A stretch of DNA of 36,117 nucleotides from an uncultured Lachnobacterium sp. (GCA_937889225.1 CALAST010000038.1:1-36117), one strand, 5' to 3'. Shown: positions 23,084 through 32,362, counted from the stretch's first letter. Notes: a model not told the origin generated them from the letters alone. Numbers and translations: made by a program.

Positions 23084-24853
23084 TCAGTCAAACTGTGCTG
23101 CATAAAGTTTATAATAAGCTCCTCTTTTTTGCATCAACGTTTCATGCGTTCCCTGTTCCACCACATCACCTTTATCTACTACCAAAATCAAATCTGCATT
23201 TTGAATCGTAGAAAGCCTGTGTGCAATGACAAAACAGGTCTTATCTTTCATTAATTCACGCATAGCTTTTTGTATCTGGCGTTCCGTTCCGGTATCTACA
23301 TTAGAAGTAGCTTCGTCTAAAATTAACATTTTAGAATTGTAAAGCATGGCTCTTGCAATCGTCAAAAGCTGTTTCTGACCCTTCGAAATATTTCCTCCAT
23401 CCTCACTAATAACAGTATCATAACCGTTTGGAAGACGCATAATAAATGCATGGATGTGTGCCGCTTTTGCTGCTGCAACCACTTCTTCCATTGTAGCGTC
23501 TTCTTTGCCATATGCAATATTTTCAAAAATCGTGCCTTGAAATACCCATGTATCCTGAAGCACCATAGCATATGCTTTGCGCAAACTTTCTCTTGTAAGG
23601 TTTCGGATTTCTTTTCCATCCACCAAAATCTGCCCTGCATCTACATCATAAAAACGCATAAGCAAATTGATAATCGTGGTTTTTCCGGCTCCTGTCGGTC
23701 CTACAATCGCTACCAGCTTTCCTGCATCAGCTTTTAAGTCTAAATTATGGATAATCGTTTTTCCTTTGTCATATCCAAACGATACATTTTTTAATTCCAC
23801 ATCGCCTTTCACATCCATAAGTATCTGTGCATGCTCCACATCAGCCACTTCTTCCGGTTCATCCAACAGGTTAAACACCCTCTCAGCCGCCGAAAGTGCC
23901 GAATATAATTCATTCATAATGTTTGCTACTTCATTAATCGGTCCGGAAAACTTTCTGGAATATAAAATAAAGGATGAAATTTTGCCTAATGTAATCATAT
24001 CCATCATAAATAATACAGAGCCAAACATCGCGGTAAGGGCAAGTCCGATATTGTTAATAAATCCTACCGTTGGTCCCATGGTCATCGCATGATATCCTGC
24101 CTCATAAAAAGCATCTGAAGCTCCCATATTGATTGCATCAAAGTTTTCCGCCACTTTTTCTTCGTATGCATATGCCATAATACTTTTTTGGCCGGAGAAC
24201 ATTTCTTCTACAAATCCGTTCATTTCTCCATATTTTTTGGAACGTTTGGAAAACAACGGCTGCGTTACCTTTCGAATACTCGTGGTATAAAACATAGCCG
24301 CAGGTATGGTAATAAAAGATACCAAAGCAAGCCATGGTGACAGATACACCATCATGCCAAACGAACCTGCTACTGTTACTACGCTTGTAAGGATGGCTAC
24401 AATATCCGTTCCTAAGCAAGTGGATACCACATCTACATCATACGAAGCACGACTGATAATATCCCCTGCCTGGTTTTTATCAAAAAATCCAACCGGAAGT
24501 TTCATTAATTTATCAAAAATGTCCTTTCTCATCTTCTTTGCCACATAACGGCTGACATACATCATAATCATATTGATGGCAACCGTTATCACGGAAGAAC
24601 TGACATAGACAAATAACATACGTTTTGCATAATAAAATACTTTGTCAAAATCTACTTTCCCTGCTCCTGCTGCGGCTTCGTTAATCGCATTTCCGGCAAG
24701 GCTTGGTCCTAAAAGTGCCAATATATTGCTGATAATGCAAAGCACAATGACAACTGCCATAATCCATTTATAACTTTCCAGATAGGCAATCATTTTGCGA
24801 AGCGTACCTTTTGTATCCTTCGGTTTTCTTCTTATGGAATCTCTAGCTGCCAT
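23084..24853 (-). CDS. ABC exporter half-transporter, catalytically competent subunit
   Basis: The 589-residue protein has six membrane helices (about 25-300) and a C-terminal ATPase domain, the type IV (multidrug exporter) layout. Walker A is GPTGAGKTT (K391), Walker B is LILDEATS with catalytic E514, and the switch histidine is H545 in VIAHRLS. Its signature, however, is ISKGQ instead of LSGGQ. Together with the partner gene this makes a heterodimer with one good and one degenerate ATP site, as in TM287/288 and BmrC/BmrD-type exporters. The start is the ATG at 24853, with GGGGGA 8 bases upstream. A longer frame to 24931 is rejected because it would overlap the partner by 89 bases. The genes overlap by 11 bases. 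The substrate is unknown. Confidence 0.92.
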   Translation of the reverse strand: MAARDSIRRKPKDTKGTLRKMIAYLESYKWIMAVVIVLCIISNILALLGPSLAGNAINEAAAGAGKVDFDKVFYYAKRMLFVYVSSSVITVAINMIMMYVSRYVAKKMRKDIFDKLMKLPVGFFDKNQAGDIISRASYDVDVVSTCLGTDIVAILTSVVTVAGSFGMMVYLSPWLALVSFITIPAAMFYTTSIRKVTQPLFSKRSKKYGEMNGFVEEMFSGQKSIMAYAYEEKVAENFDAINMGASDAFYEAGYHAMTMGPTVGFINNIGLALTAMFGSVLFMMDMITLGKISSFILYSRKFSGPINEVANIMNELYSALSAAERVFNLLDEPEEVADVEHAQILMDVKGDVELKNVSFGYDKGKTIIHNLDLKADAGKLVAIVGPTGAGKTTIINLLMRFYDVDAGQILVDGKEIRNLTRESLRKAYAMVLQDTWVFQGTIFENIAYGKEDATMEEVVAAAKAAHIHAFIMRLPNGYDTVISEDGGNISKGQKQLLTIARAMLYNSKMLILDEATSNVDTGTERQIQKAMRELMKDKTCFVIAHRLSTIQNADLILVVDKGDVVEQGTHETLMQKRGAYYKLYAAQFD

Positions 24854-26702
24854 GTACGTATTCCCCCATCTGTGTCTTATAAATTTCCTGATACATTGAA
24901 CAATTCTGCAAAAGTTCTTCATGTGTTCCATAACCGATCACATGACCCTCATCCAACACCATAATATGGTCTAAACTCAAAATCGAGCTGATACGCTGTG
25001 CGATGATAATAGTAGTCGCTTCATTATGATTTTCCCTTATCGCACTTCGAAGTGCTGCATCTGTTTTATAATCCAAGGCACTTGAAGAATCATCCAAAAT
25101 TAAGATTTCCGGTTTGGCTACTAATGCCCTCGCAATTAATGTTCGCTGTCTTTGTCCGCCACTTAAATTCGCACCATGAATGACCGCTTCATGTTCATAA
25201 GTATCTTCATATGCCTCAATAAATTCTCTCGCTTTTGCATCTTCTGCTGCACCACGAATATCTTCTAGTGATACTTTTCTTCCAAATGCAATATTTTCTT
25301 TTAATGTATCTGCAAAAATAACATCATTTTGGAATACCACACCAAATAGACGATGCAGTTCATCTTTGTCATAGGTACGCACATCTTTTCCATCAATAAA
25401 CACATTGCCGTTTGTGGTATCATAAAAACGCATAAGAAGATTGATAATCGTAGTCTTTCCGGAACCCGTTGCACCGATAATACCCAAACTTCCGCCTTTT
25501 TTTATTGTAAAGTCAATATCATAAAGACACTTTTCTCGCTCTAAACCCGCAAATCCTCTTATTGGTATTTCTTTCTGTTCTGATACAGCACGTTCTTTCT
25601 CTGCCTTTTTTCCATACTTTTTATTGTTATCTTCTATATGTTTTTGGACAGAACATACCTCATTTGACTCCGTATCATAATTAAAATCTACATGTTCAAA
25701 GACAATATAGCCTTCTCTATCTGTTTTTGCCGCATCTCTTTCTGAAATTGGTGTCAATTCATCCGGTGCATCTACGACAGCCTGAATACGGGATGCTGAT
25801 GCATTTGCTTTTGACATCATAAGAAAAATACGGTTTAATCCCATAACACCCATTAGAATCATGTTAAAGTATGTAAGAAAAGCTAAAATTACCCCTGGTT
25901 TGATTTCACCTGCATTCACACGATATGCTCCGATAATTACAACAAGTGTAAGCCCCACATTTAAAAACAAGGTCATAATCGGTCCAGGCATCGCCATAAC
26001 TGTTCCTGCTTTTCTATCATTAGAAGCCATAGCTTCATTTACTTTTTCGAAACGTCTTTTTTCATATTCTTCTTTTGATAATGATTTTACCACACGAATT
26101 CCCGTAATATTTTCTCGCATGGTACGTACAATATCATCCACGCTCTTTTGTACTTTTTCATACAACGGAATGCCTTTAAATGACACAAAACATACCACAA
26201 CAATTAAAATTGGTGCCATAATGCATAAAATCATAGCCAATCCCATATCCATTGTCATCGTTATGATAATGCCGCCAAATAAAAGCATCGGAGCTCGTAC
26301 GCCCATTGCCTGTACGGACTGGATAAAATTTTGTACATTATAAGAATCCGAAGTCATGCGGGAAGTTAATGACGGAAGACCAAATTCATCCATTTGATTG
26401 CCGGAAAGATTGATAGTCTTCCAGAATAAATCCCTTCGGATTTCATAAATGCTGTTCTTTGACACTTTTACTGCCATACGGTTTGCATTTACATTAAAAG
26501 TTCTTGTCAAAATAGCAAGGAGTATCATTCCTATCCCCCACATAATGACATGTGCCATATTTTTTGTTGGTACTACATCGTCAATCATATGCTCTAACAC
26601 ATATGGCAAAAGCAATTCTCCAAAACTGCCCAGACATTTGATAAGCATGACCAATGCGATTGTATACCGATAATTTTTCAAATAGGAAAAGATAAACTTC
26701 AT
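24843..26702 (-). CDS. ABC exporter half-transporter, degenerate-site subunit
   Basis: The 619-residue half-transporter has six membrane helices (about 10-300) and a C-terminal ATPase domain. Walker A is intact (GATGSGKTT, K416) and its signature is canonical (NLSGGQRQR). The residue after Walker B is D538 (ILDDSSSALD) instead of Glu, and the switch position is Q569 (IIAQRIS) instead of His. It therefore supplies the non-hydrolysing site, while lending a good signature to the partner's site. A Lys/Glu-rich insertion of about 45 residues (about 345-395) lies early in the ATPase domain, between the first strand and the next. The start is the ATG at 26702 (AAAGGA 7 bases before); a TTG six codons upstream is less likely. 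A TATAAT box lies about 50 bases upstream. Confidence 0.92.
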   Translation of the reverse strand: MKFIFSYLKNYRYTIALVMLIKCLGSFGELLLPYVLEHMIDDVVPTKNMAHVIMWGIGMILLAILTRTFNVNANRMAVKVSKNSIYEIRRDLFWKTINLSGNQMDEFGLPSLTSRMTSDSYNVQNFIQSVQAMGVRAPMLLFGGIIITMTMDMGLAMILCIMAPILIVVVCFVSFKGIPLYEKVQKSVDDIVRTMRENITGIRVVKSLSKEEYEKRRFEKVNEAMASNDRKAGTVMAMPGPIMTLFLNVGLTLVVIIGAYRVNAGEIKPGVILAFLTYFNMILMGVMGLNRIFLMMSKANASASRIQAVVDAPDELTPISERDAAKTDREGYIVFEHVDFNYDTESNEVCSVQKHIEDNNKKYGKKAEKERAVSEQKEIPIRGFAGLEREKCLYDIDFTIKKGGSLGIIGATGSGKTTIINLLMRFYDTTNGNVFIDGKDVRTYDKDELHRLFGVVFQNDVIFADTLKENIAFGRKVSLEDIRGAAEDAKAREFIEAYEDTYEHEAVIHGANLSGGQRQRTLIARALVAKPEILILDDSSSALDYKTDAALRSAIRENHNEATTIIIAQRISSILSLDHIMVLDEGHVIGYGTHEELLQNCSMYQEIYKTQMGEYVHGS

Positions 26703-26737
26703 ACTACATTCCTTTCTCAAGTCAAACGGATATTTTT

Positions 26738-26760
26738 ATTAAGTGTTCACATTATACCAT
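26738..26760 (-). promoter_or_regulatory. Promoter block of the ABC exporter pair (23-bp repeat, copy 1)
   Basis: The minus strand carries TATAAT (26751-26756) followed by GTGAACACTTAAT. The whole 23-base block is identical to 34572-34594 upstream of the AlaX gene. No strong -35 is present. Confidence 0.6.
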
Positions 26761-26884
26761 AATTTTGTATATATTTCAGAAACGTTTTTTCAAAAAATAT
26801 TTTCAGTAAATAAAAAATGCCCTATATAACCCAGCCTTGCAGACTTTGATTATATAGAGCAAAATTTTTAATTTTTCGTTATAT

Positions 26885-26929
26885 GGATATTCGCAATCCG
26901 CTTTGCTACTTGCTCATAACCGAATAACC
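26885..26929 (-). repeat. Intergenic repeat, copy 2 (GGATATTCGCAATCC core)
   Basis: It shares the 15-base core and almost all of the following CGCTTTGCNACTTGCTCATAACC with copy 1, and continues with GAATAA, as do the MATE-flanking repeats. The hairpin arms are shorter here (GGAT/ATCC). It lies between aroK and the ABC exporter genes. Confidence 0.75.
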
Positions 26930-26941
26930 GCATTTGCGGTT
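26926..26941 (-). terminator. Short GC hairpin just after aroK
   Basis: AACCGCA and TGCGGTT form a 7-bp dyad around two bases, starting 5 bases after the aroK stop, with outer AACC/GGTT able to extend it. No T-tract follows on the minus strand, so it may be an RNA end-stabilising hairpin instead of a true terminator. A second dyad (CTATATAA/TTATATAG, 26822-26857) lies further downstream. Confidence 0.35.
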
Positions 26942-26945
26942 TTGG

Positions 26946-27452
26946 TTAAATTACTGCCAAAAGCTCTTTTAAAATCATATCTTCACTTTTTTCATCTGTT
27001 GCAATTACAACATCTGCGGCTTCTTCATAAATGCTTCTGCGACGTTCCATAAGCTCTGCAATATATTCCACATTCATATTGCCATTTAAAAGCGGACGGT
27101 TTGTACTATAACGCACCCTTTCAAAAATCGTTTGTGGTGTAGCTGTCAAAAAAACAATTTTCCCACTTTTTTTCATATTCTCCACATTCTGCTTCCGTAA
27201 AACTGCACCGCCGCCACAAGATACAACGACTCTTTTTCCTTGGCTGATACGCTCTATAAATGCACTTTCGATATCACGAAATCCTGCTTCTCCTTGTTTT
27301 GCAAAGATTTCATTAATCGTCATACCTTGTTCTGATTCAATGGTTTCATCCATTTCTATCAGTTCCATTTGAAGTTCTTGTGCAAGAATTCTTGCCATGG
27401 TGCTTTTTCCCACACCCATAAATCCAATTAAAAACACATTATTTGTTTGCAT
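26946..27452 (-). CDS. aroK: Shikimate kinase
   Basis: The 168-residue P-loop kinase phosphorylates shikimate in the aromatic amino acid pathway. Walker A is GFMGVGKST (10-18), the substrate-binding aspartate is D35 in IEMDETIE, and R59 sits in GFRDIE. The shikimate-contacting GGG is at 80-82 and the lid arginine R119 is in TNRPLL. The length is typical for a single-domain enzyme. Its start overlaps the end of aroE by 14 bases, so the two are translationally coupled. It is the last gene of the five-gene unit beginning with the 2-hydroxyacid dehydrogenase. The assignment is firm. Confidence 0.95.
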   Translation of the reverse strand: MQTNNVFLIGFMGVGKSTMARILAQELQMELIEMDETIESEQGMTINEIFAKQGEAGFRDIESAFIERISQGKRVVVSCGGGAVLRKQNVENMKKSGKIVFLTATPQTIFERVRYSTNRPLLNGNMNVEYIAELMERRRSIYEEAADVVIATDEKSEDMILKELLAVI

Positions 27453-28305
27453 AAAAATTTTCCTTTATTTCATGAACCGGCATTTCTTCTCCTGTAAATA
27501 GCTTAAATGCAGCATAGCCCTGCCACCAAAGCATACCACGGCCACCGATACAAATACATCCGGCTTCTTTGGCATCACGAAGAAGTTTTGTTTCCTCCGG
27601 ATTATAAACCGCATCTGTTACCACAAGTCCCGGACGAAAAGCAGACAAATCCTTTACTACGCTTTCATTATCCATCGGTGTCATGCCAACACAAGTCGCA
27701 TTTGCAAAAATATCACTATCTTTGATTTCTGCTGTCAGTTTTTCAGTATCATTGATATCATAAAGATTTACAATACATTCGGGTACATGTTCTTTGATTT
27801 TTTCAATGGTCACTCTTGCTCTATCAAAACTTCTGTTAAATATCGAAATTTCTCTTATGCCATCCAACGCACATTGTATCTGAATGGCTGCTGCTGCACC
27901 ACCTGCACCTGCAATTGTCATCTTTTTGCCTTTAATGTCAATTCCATGGTCTTTCAAATCCAAGATATATCCTTCTCCATCTGTAATATAACCTTTTAAC
28001 TTGCCATTCTCATTGACAACCGTATTTACAGCCCGCATAATCTGTGCTGCCGGAGAGAGTTCATCCATATATTTTACGGCTTCTATTTTCCCCGGCATCG
28101 TTATATTAATCCCACGCATTTTAAACAGCTTCATGGCTTCTAATGCCTGCTTGATATCATGTTCTTTAATATCAAATGCTACATAAACATAATCCAGTCC
28201 CAGTTTTTCAAAACTGTAATTATACATTTCCGGTGACCCGGAATGTGCAATGGGTGAACCATATACAGCCAAAACTCCTGTGTGACCTGTGATTTTCTTT
28301 TTCAT
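27439..28305 (-). CDS. aroE: Shikimate dehydrogenase
   Basis: The 288-residue enzyme reduces 3-dehydroshikimate to shikimate. Shikimate is held by S22 and S24 in SGSPEMYN, the catalytic lysine is K73 in NITMPGK, and the paired aspartate is D109 in YITDGEG. The nucleotide fold shows GAGGAA (133-138), and NRSFDRA after it fits NADPH binding. The length fits AroE, although the sequence style is close to YdiB-like quinate/shikimate dehydrogenases, so broader substrate use is possible. Its partner aroK overlaps the end. The DHH phosphoesterase stop is 21 bases upstream, and an AAGGAG site lies 11 bases before the ATG. Confidence 0.93.
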   Translation of the reverse strand: MKKKITGHTGVLAVYGSPIAHSGSPEMYNYSFEKLGLDYVYVAFDIKEHDIKQALEAMKLFKMRGINITMPGKIEAVKYMDELSPAAQIMRAVNTVVNENGKLKGYITDGEGYILDLKDHGIDIKGKKMTIAGAGGAAAAIQIQCALDGIREISIFNRSFDRARVTIEKIKEHVPECIVNLYDINDTEKLTAEIKDSDIFANATCVGMTPMDNESVVKDLSAFRPGLVVTDAVYNPEETKLLRDAKEAGCICIGGRGMLWWQGYAAFKLFTGEEMPVHEIKENFYANK

Positions 28306-28326
28306 AATACTACATACTCCTTATAC

Positions 28327-29382
28327 CTAAACCTCTTTTGGCGTATATTCAATACTGTCAAAATATCGGTTTGCCCGACGTTCTAACATAACTTTAATAC
28401 CGGATGCCGACGGTCGATTCTGACTTCCATTTTCGTCCAACTCCATGCGAGGTGGGATATTAAATTCATCACAAATCCGCAGATATTCCTGCGTTGCCTG
28501 CTGAATCGGAATAAAACCTCCCGCTTTTCTCACATGCCCCCCTCCGGAACCAATGCCATCACAAATTGCCATAACCATTTCATTTGCCCGAATTTCTTCC
28601 ACGCAACTTCTTACAGACAGCTTTACACCCGCTTCTAAAAGAGCAAAAACAACACATGAATCAATCGCATCTACTTCCAAAACCAAATCGCTGATAATAC
28701 CCAGTACATTTGGGTCACATGGAGATGTTTTTACTAAACCAAAATTATATTTTTCTACATAATCCGTTCGCAGAAGTGCTGCTCCTGCAGTTTCAAGGTC
28801 ATCTATGGAAATATTGGAATTACGTAATTTATGCATAATCCGATGGTCAAAATTTATCGTATCACGGAATTTCATATCCTCCATATGATAAATTTCTTCC
28901 ATAAATCCCGTATCCATATAAAGACCATAATACAATGCCGTCGCAAGATATTTGTTTTTATTGACATCAAATCCCGCTTCTTTTAACATCTTCCAAACTA
29001 ATGTACAGCAAGAACCTAACGTACTGTCTACTCTGTTTAATCGCGGCAATGGCTGTCCTACCATATGATGGTCAATAACTGCTACTTCCTGTGCCGGAAA
29101 ACGAACTACGTTTCCCTCTCCATACTTGCAATCCACCGTAATTAATAATTCAGGCGGATTCATATATGCAACATACTCAATCGGAATACCCAATTCCCGA
29201 ACAAGTAACACAAGATTACTTTTTCGAATGCGATTTCTGCCTCCGTAAACAAGCCTTACATCTTTTCCTTTTTCCTTGAAATAATACCAGAGTGCAAAAC
29301 CGCTTCCAATTGCATCAGCATCCGGTGTATCATGGCATTGAATCACAATTTCATTATATGACAATAAATCCTCTAATTTCAT
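28327..29382 (-). CDS. DHH-family phosphoesterase (NrnA-like)
   Basis: The 351-residue protein has the DHH phosphoesterase metal motifs HDTPDADAIGSG (H17, D21, D23), D84 in VDC and the DHH triad at 104-106. It ends with a DHHA1 domain carrying SGGGH (H283). NrnA and similar enzymes degrade short oligonucleotides, pAp or cyclic dinucleotides using two Mn2+ ions in the cytoplasm. The length is close to NrnA (about 310-320) with a somewhat longer C-terminus. It is the third gene of the five-gene unit, 12 bases after the sulfatase and 21 bases before aroE; AGAGG lies 8 bases before its ATG. Whether it acts on nanoRNA or cyclic-di-AMP/GMP products cannot be read from the sequence. Confidence 0.85.
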   Translation of the reverse strand: MKLEDLLSYNEIVIQCHDTPDADAIGSGFALWYYFKEKGKDVRLVYGGRNRIRKSNLVLLVRELGIPIEYVAYMNPPELLITVDCKYGEGNVVRFPAQEVAVIDHHMVGQPLPRLNRVDSTLGSCCTLVWKMLKEAGFDVNKNKYLATALYYGLYMDTGFMEEIYHMEDMKFRDTINFDHRIMHKLRNSNISIDDLETAGAALLRTDYVEKYNFGLVKTSPCDPNVLGIISDLVLEVDAIDSCVVFALLEAGVKLSVRSCVEEIRANEMVMAICDGIGSGGGHVRKAGGFIPIQQATQEYLRICDEFNIPPRMELDENGSQNRPSASGIKVMLERRANRYFDSIEYTPKEV

Positions 29383-29394
29383 ATAGCTAACCTC

Positions 29395-31335
29395 TTATTT
29401 TAAATATGGGAAGAAAATGTCACTTTGCATTTCCCCATCAAACATATTGTTGTACTGTAACATTTTATATTTGGTAATCCACTCTTTTTCTTCCCCGGTT
29501 GCATCATCCAAATATTTGTAAGTTCCTTCTTCCAAAGAATAATATCCCTGTGAATTAATTGCCGGAACAACGTCCATCATATCCAATAAAAACTGATTAT
29601 ATGCCGGAATTTCCAAACCACTTCTTTCTAATGCCATGCTAACAAGATAATTTAGGCTTGTCATCTCTACTGTTTCTTCCGGTGTATCATAGTTTGTCCA
29701 GATAAAAAATGGAACGGTATACAAATCCTGTAATTCTTCTAAGGTAAGACCGGAAACACCTTTCCCATTCATCAGCTTGTAAAATTTACTGTTCAAACTT
29801 GGCTGATGGTCGCCAAAGAATACCACCATAACCGGGTCTTCCTGCTTTGCAAAGTAATTGATAAATTCTTCTGTCGCTTCATCCGTCTCCTTTACAAGAG
29901 AAAGATACTGATTTACATCTGCATAAGAGCGACCTAATTTATAATAATTCTCCGGAAAATTTTCATATGTTTCCTTAAAGCCACCATGGTTCTGCATTGT
30001 GATTGTCATAAAAAACAGATTTTCACTCGCAGTCCTGTTTTCGTAACGCTCAATGATTTTTCGATAATGTTCCCTATCGGAAATATATCTTCGTATCATT
30101 TGTGTCTCATCAAAATCTTCTATAAAATATGTTTCATCAAATCCCATTGTCGGATAAATCAAATGACGGCTCCATCCTGTATTATAATACGGATGCATTG
30201 CTATACAGGTATACCCTGCATTCTTCATATTCGAAACAATCGAAGTTGGTGTATCACTAATATACTGCTGATACACAACAGAACCTACCGGTAAAAATGC
30301 CATGGAATTTCCAGTCATAAATTCCCATTCACAATTGGAGGTCTTTGCCCCAAATACAGGAGAAAGTGCATAGCCTTTTACGGTATTTTCCTGTAAAGAG
30401 TCAATAAATGGCGTAAGCGGCTCATTCGTTTCAAGTTCTCCCAAAACACTTAAATCTGCAAATGATTCACTCATAATTACAATAATTGTTGGGTCTTTTT
30501 CCAGCGAAACTTCTATTTCACTCTTATGAACGCCTTCATATTCCGCCTCTAATTCTTCTATCAACTCTACTGTATATCCATCCGGTTCAGAAACAAAACT
30601 ATCTCTGGCACTCAGAATAAAATTCAAAAGATATCCATTGCGATAGGTTCCTTTTTTCTCCCATGTCTCCGTATTGGTTTCATATGTATACAAAGATACC
30701 ACAATCCCAATTAACACCACCGACAATGCACTAATCAACCGCATATATCCCGGCTTTTTAAAAGATACTTTAAACTTTCTGACAAGAGCATAATATAACA
30801 ATATCCCAAAGATGACATAACATCCTCTGTCACTTAATTCAATCTTATAATTACTTGCTACGCTAAGTCCTGTTCCAACGGAACGCAAATCCGGAAAAAT
30901 AAATTCATTTTCTCGAAACAGATATACATAATAGTTTACAAACGATAAAATCATAAGCCCTGTATGGCTGATAACCGTTGTAATTTCGGGTTTTTTCACA
31001 AGAATTAACAGGATAAAATCAAGTGCCAAAACACATAAAATATTCAAAACCCACTTTAATGCTTTTAGTTTTACAAATAAGTCGGGCTCTAACAATAAAT
31101 ACTGTACGGAGTACACCGTAAAGATGGATTGTATTGCAAATAATAACAATGTCCAAACCCAGGGGAGCTTATCACTCATGGTAACTTCTGCTGACAATAA
31201 AAATAAATAAATTGCGGCAAATCCAATCAGCACCCCTACATGAAACTTCACTATTTGAAACAATACAATGGCAAAAATCATAATTACCAAGTATCGTATT
31301 AATTTTTTCTTATCTAATTTAAATCCTACTCTCAT
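29395..31335 (-). CDS. LTA-synthase-like membrane sulfatase/phosphoglycerol transferase
   Basis: The 646-residue protein has several N-terminal membrane helices (about 12-230) and an extracellular alkaline-phosphatase-superfamily domain from about 285. It resembles LtaS, which builds glycerol-phosphate polymers on the cell surface. The metal ligand E290 is in IMSESFAD, the nucleophile T332 is in GAKTSNCEWEF, and D509/H510 sit in FFGDHQPS. The domain is longer than in LtaS at its C-terminus. The ATG at 31335 begins one base after the dehydrogenase stop, with TTGGAAAA before it; a TTG four codons upstream is the alternative. It could make lipoteichoic acid or decorate another surface glycan, so the exact product is open. 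Confidence 0.87.
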   Translation of the reverse strand: MRVGFKLDKKKLIRYLVIMIFAIVLFQIVKFHVGVLIGFAAIYLFLLSAEVTMSDKLPWVWTLLLFAIQSIFTVYSVQYLLLEPDLFVKLKALKWVLNILCVLALDFILLILVKKPEITTVISHTGLMILSFVNYYVYLFRENEFIFPDLRSVGTGLSVASNYKIELSDRGCYVIFGILLYYALVRKFKVSFKKPGYMRLISALSVVLIGIVVSLYTYETNTETWEKKGTYRNGYLLNFILSARDSFVSEPDGYTVELIEELEAEYEGVHKSEIEVSLEKDPTIIVIMSESFADLSVLGELETNEPLTPFIDSLQENTVKGYALSPVFGAKTSNCEWEFMTGNSMAFLPVGSVVYQQYISDTPTSIVSNMKNAGYTCIAMHPYYNTGWSRHLIYPTMGFDETYFIEDFDETQMIRRYISDREHYRKIIERYENRTASENLFFMTITMQNHGGFKETYENFPENYYKLGRSYADVNQYLSLVKETDEATEEFINYFAKQEDPVMVVFFGDHQPSLNSKFYKLMNGKGVSGLTLEELQDLYTVPFFIWTNYDTPEETVEMTSLNYLVSMALERSGLEIPAYNQFLLDMMDVVPAINSQGYYSLEEGTYKYLDDATGEEKEWITKYKMLQYNNMFDGEMQSDIFFPYLK

Positions 31336-31336
31336 G

Positions 31337-32272
31337 TTATTTTCCAAAGTATTCTTCTATATTTTTGGCTACTAATGCAACCAAACGATTTCTAGCCTCA
31401 ATGCTTGCCCATGCGATATGTGGAGTAATCACTAATTTTTCGCTATTTTTAATAAATCGAAGTGGATTTTCTTCACTCATTGGCTCTTTTGAAAGCACAT
31501 CTAAACCTGCTGCTGCAATCTGTCCGCTATTCAATGCATCTGCCAATGCCTGCTCATTAATAATCGGACCTCTGCCTACATTAATAAGAATGGCTGTATT
31601 TTTCATTTTTTCAAAAGCAGACATATTCATAAGTCCTTGTGTATTTTCATCTAATGGTGCATGAATGGAAACAATATCGGACTGTGCCAAAAGTTCTTCA
31701 AATGATACTCTTTCATAATCCGGATTATTATTTTTACCGGAAGTAGAATAATAAATTACCTTACAGCCAAATAATTTAGCAATATCCGCCACTCTGCGAC
31801 CAATCGAACCTAATCCGATAATTCCCCATGTCTTTCCATATAATTCATGGAATACATTTGCAAAATGGGTAAATGTTACATCGTTTACATATTTTTCGTT
31901 CTTTACATAAGCATCGTAATAACTCAGTTTTTCCAAAAGGAAAAAGAGCATTGCAAATGTATGCTGTGCTACGGTTTCTGTGGAATACCCTGCCACATTA
32001 CGCCATGCAATATTTCGTTTGTCTAAATATTCTTTATCAAGGTTATTTGTTCCTGTTGCCGTTACACACACCAATTTTAAATGGTCTGCCCCACCAATGG
32101 AAGATTCATTTACCTCTACTTTATTTACAATTACTACATCCGCATCTTTGGTACGTTCATAGGCTTCTTCCTGCGTAGAATAATCGTACTTTTCCAATTC
32201 GCCTAATTTTTCAAGGCAGTTTAAGTCAATATCATCACCTATTGTTTTTGAATCTAAAAAAACTATCTTCAT
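31337..32272 (-). CDS. D-isomer-specific 2-hydroxyacid dehydrogenase
   Basis: The 311-residue NAD(P)-dependent enzyme belongs to the D-2-hydroxyacid dehydrogenase family, nearest by eye to glycerate dehydrogenase/hydroxypyruvate reductase (HprA). The nucleotide fold shows GIIGLGSIGRRVA, the catalytic arginine is in NVGRGPIIN, the glutamate in LSKEPMSEE, and the histidine in ITPHIAWAS. The start is the ATG at 32272, with GGGGGA 8 bases upstream; a TTG two codons earlier is too close to that site. It is the first gene of the five-gene unit and ends one base before the sulfatase start. Substrate candidates are hydroxypyruvate, glyoxylate or other 2-ketoacids. Confidence 0.88.
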   Translation of the reverse strand: MKIVFLDSKTIGDDIDLNCLEKLGELEKYDYSTQEEAYERTKDADVVIVNKVEVNESSIGGADHLKLVCVTATGTNNLDKEYLDKRNIAWRNVAGYSTETVAQHTFAMLFFLLEKLSYYDAYVKNEKYVNDVTFTHFANVFHELYGKTWGIIGLGSIGRRVADIAKLFGCKVIYYSTSGKNNNPDYERVSFEELLAQSDIVSIHAPLDENTQGLMNMSAFEKMKNTAILINVGRGPIINEQALADALNSGQIAAAGLDVLSKEPMSEENPLRFIKNSEKLVITPHIAWASIEARNRLVALVAKNIEEYFGK

Positions 32273-32324
32273 TTTCAATTTCCCCCTGTTGTATAATTTC
32301 TGTACTTAAAATACTTTTAGTAAA

Positions 32325-32362
32325 GCGGATATTCGCAATCCACTTTACTGCTTGCTCAAATC
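32325..32362 (-). repeat. Intergenic repeat, copy 3 (GGATATTCGCAATCC core)
   Basis: The 15-base core is identical to the other copies while the flanks have drifted. With a G-U pair the minus strand can form a 12-bp stem (AGTAAAGTGGAT/ATCCGCTTTACT) around the same 7-base loop. It lies in the leader of the five-gene unit. Confidence 0.7.

Noticed and set aside
25861..26343. 160-residue plus-strand ORF opposite the ABC exporter
   Set aside because: It is a complement frame of membrane-helix codons without start signals.
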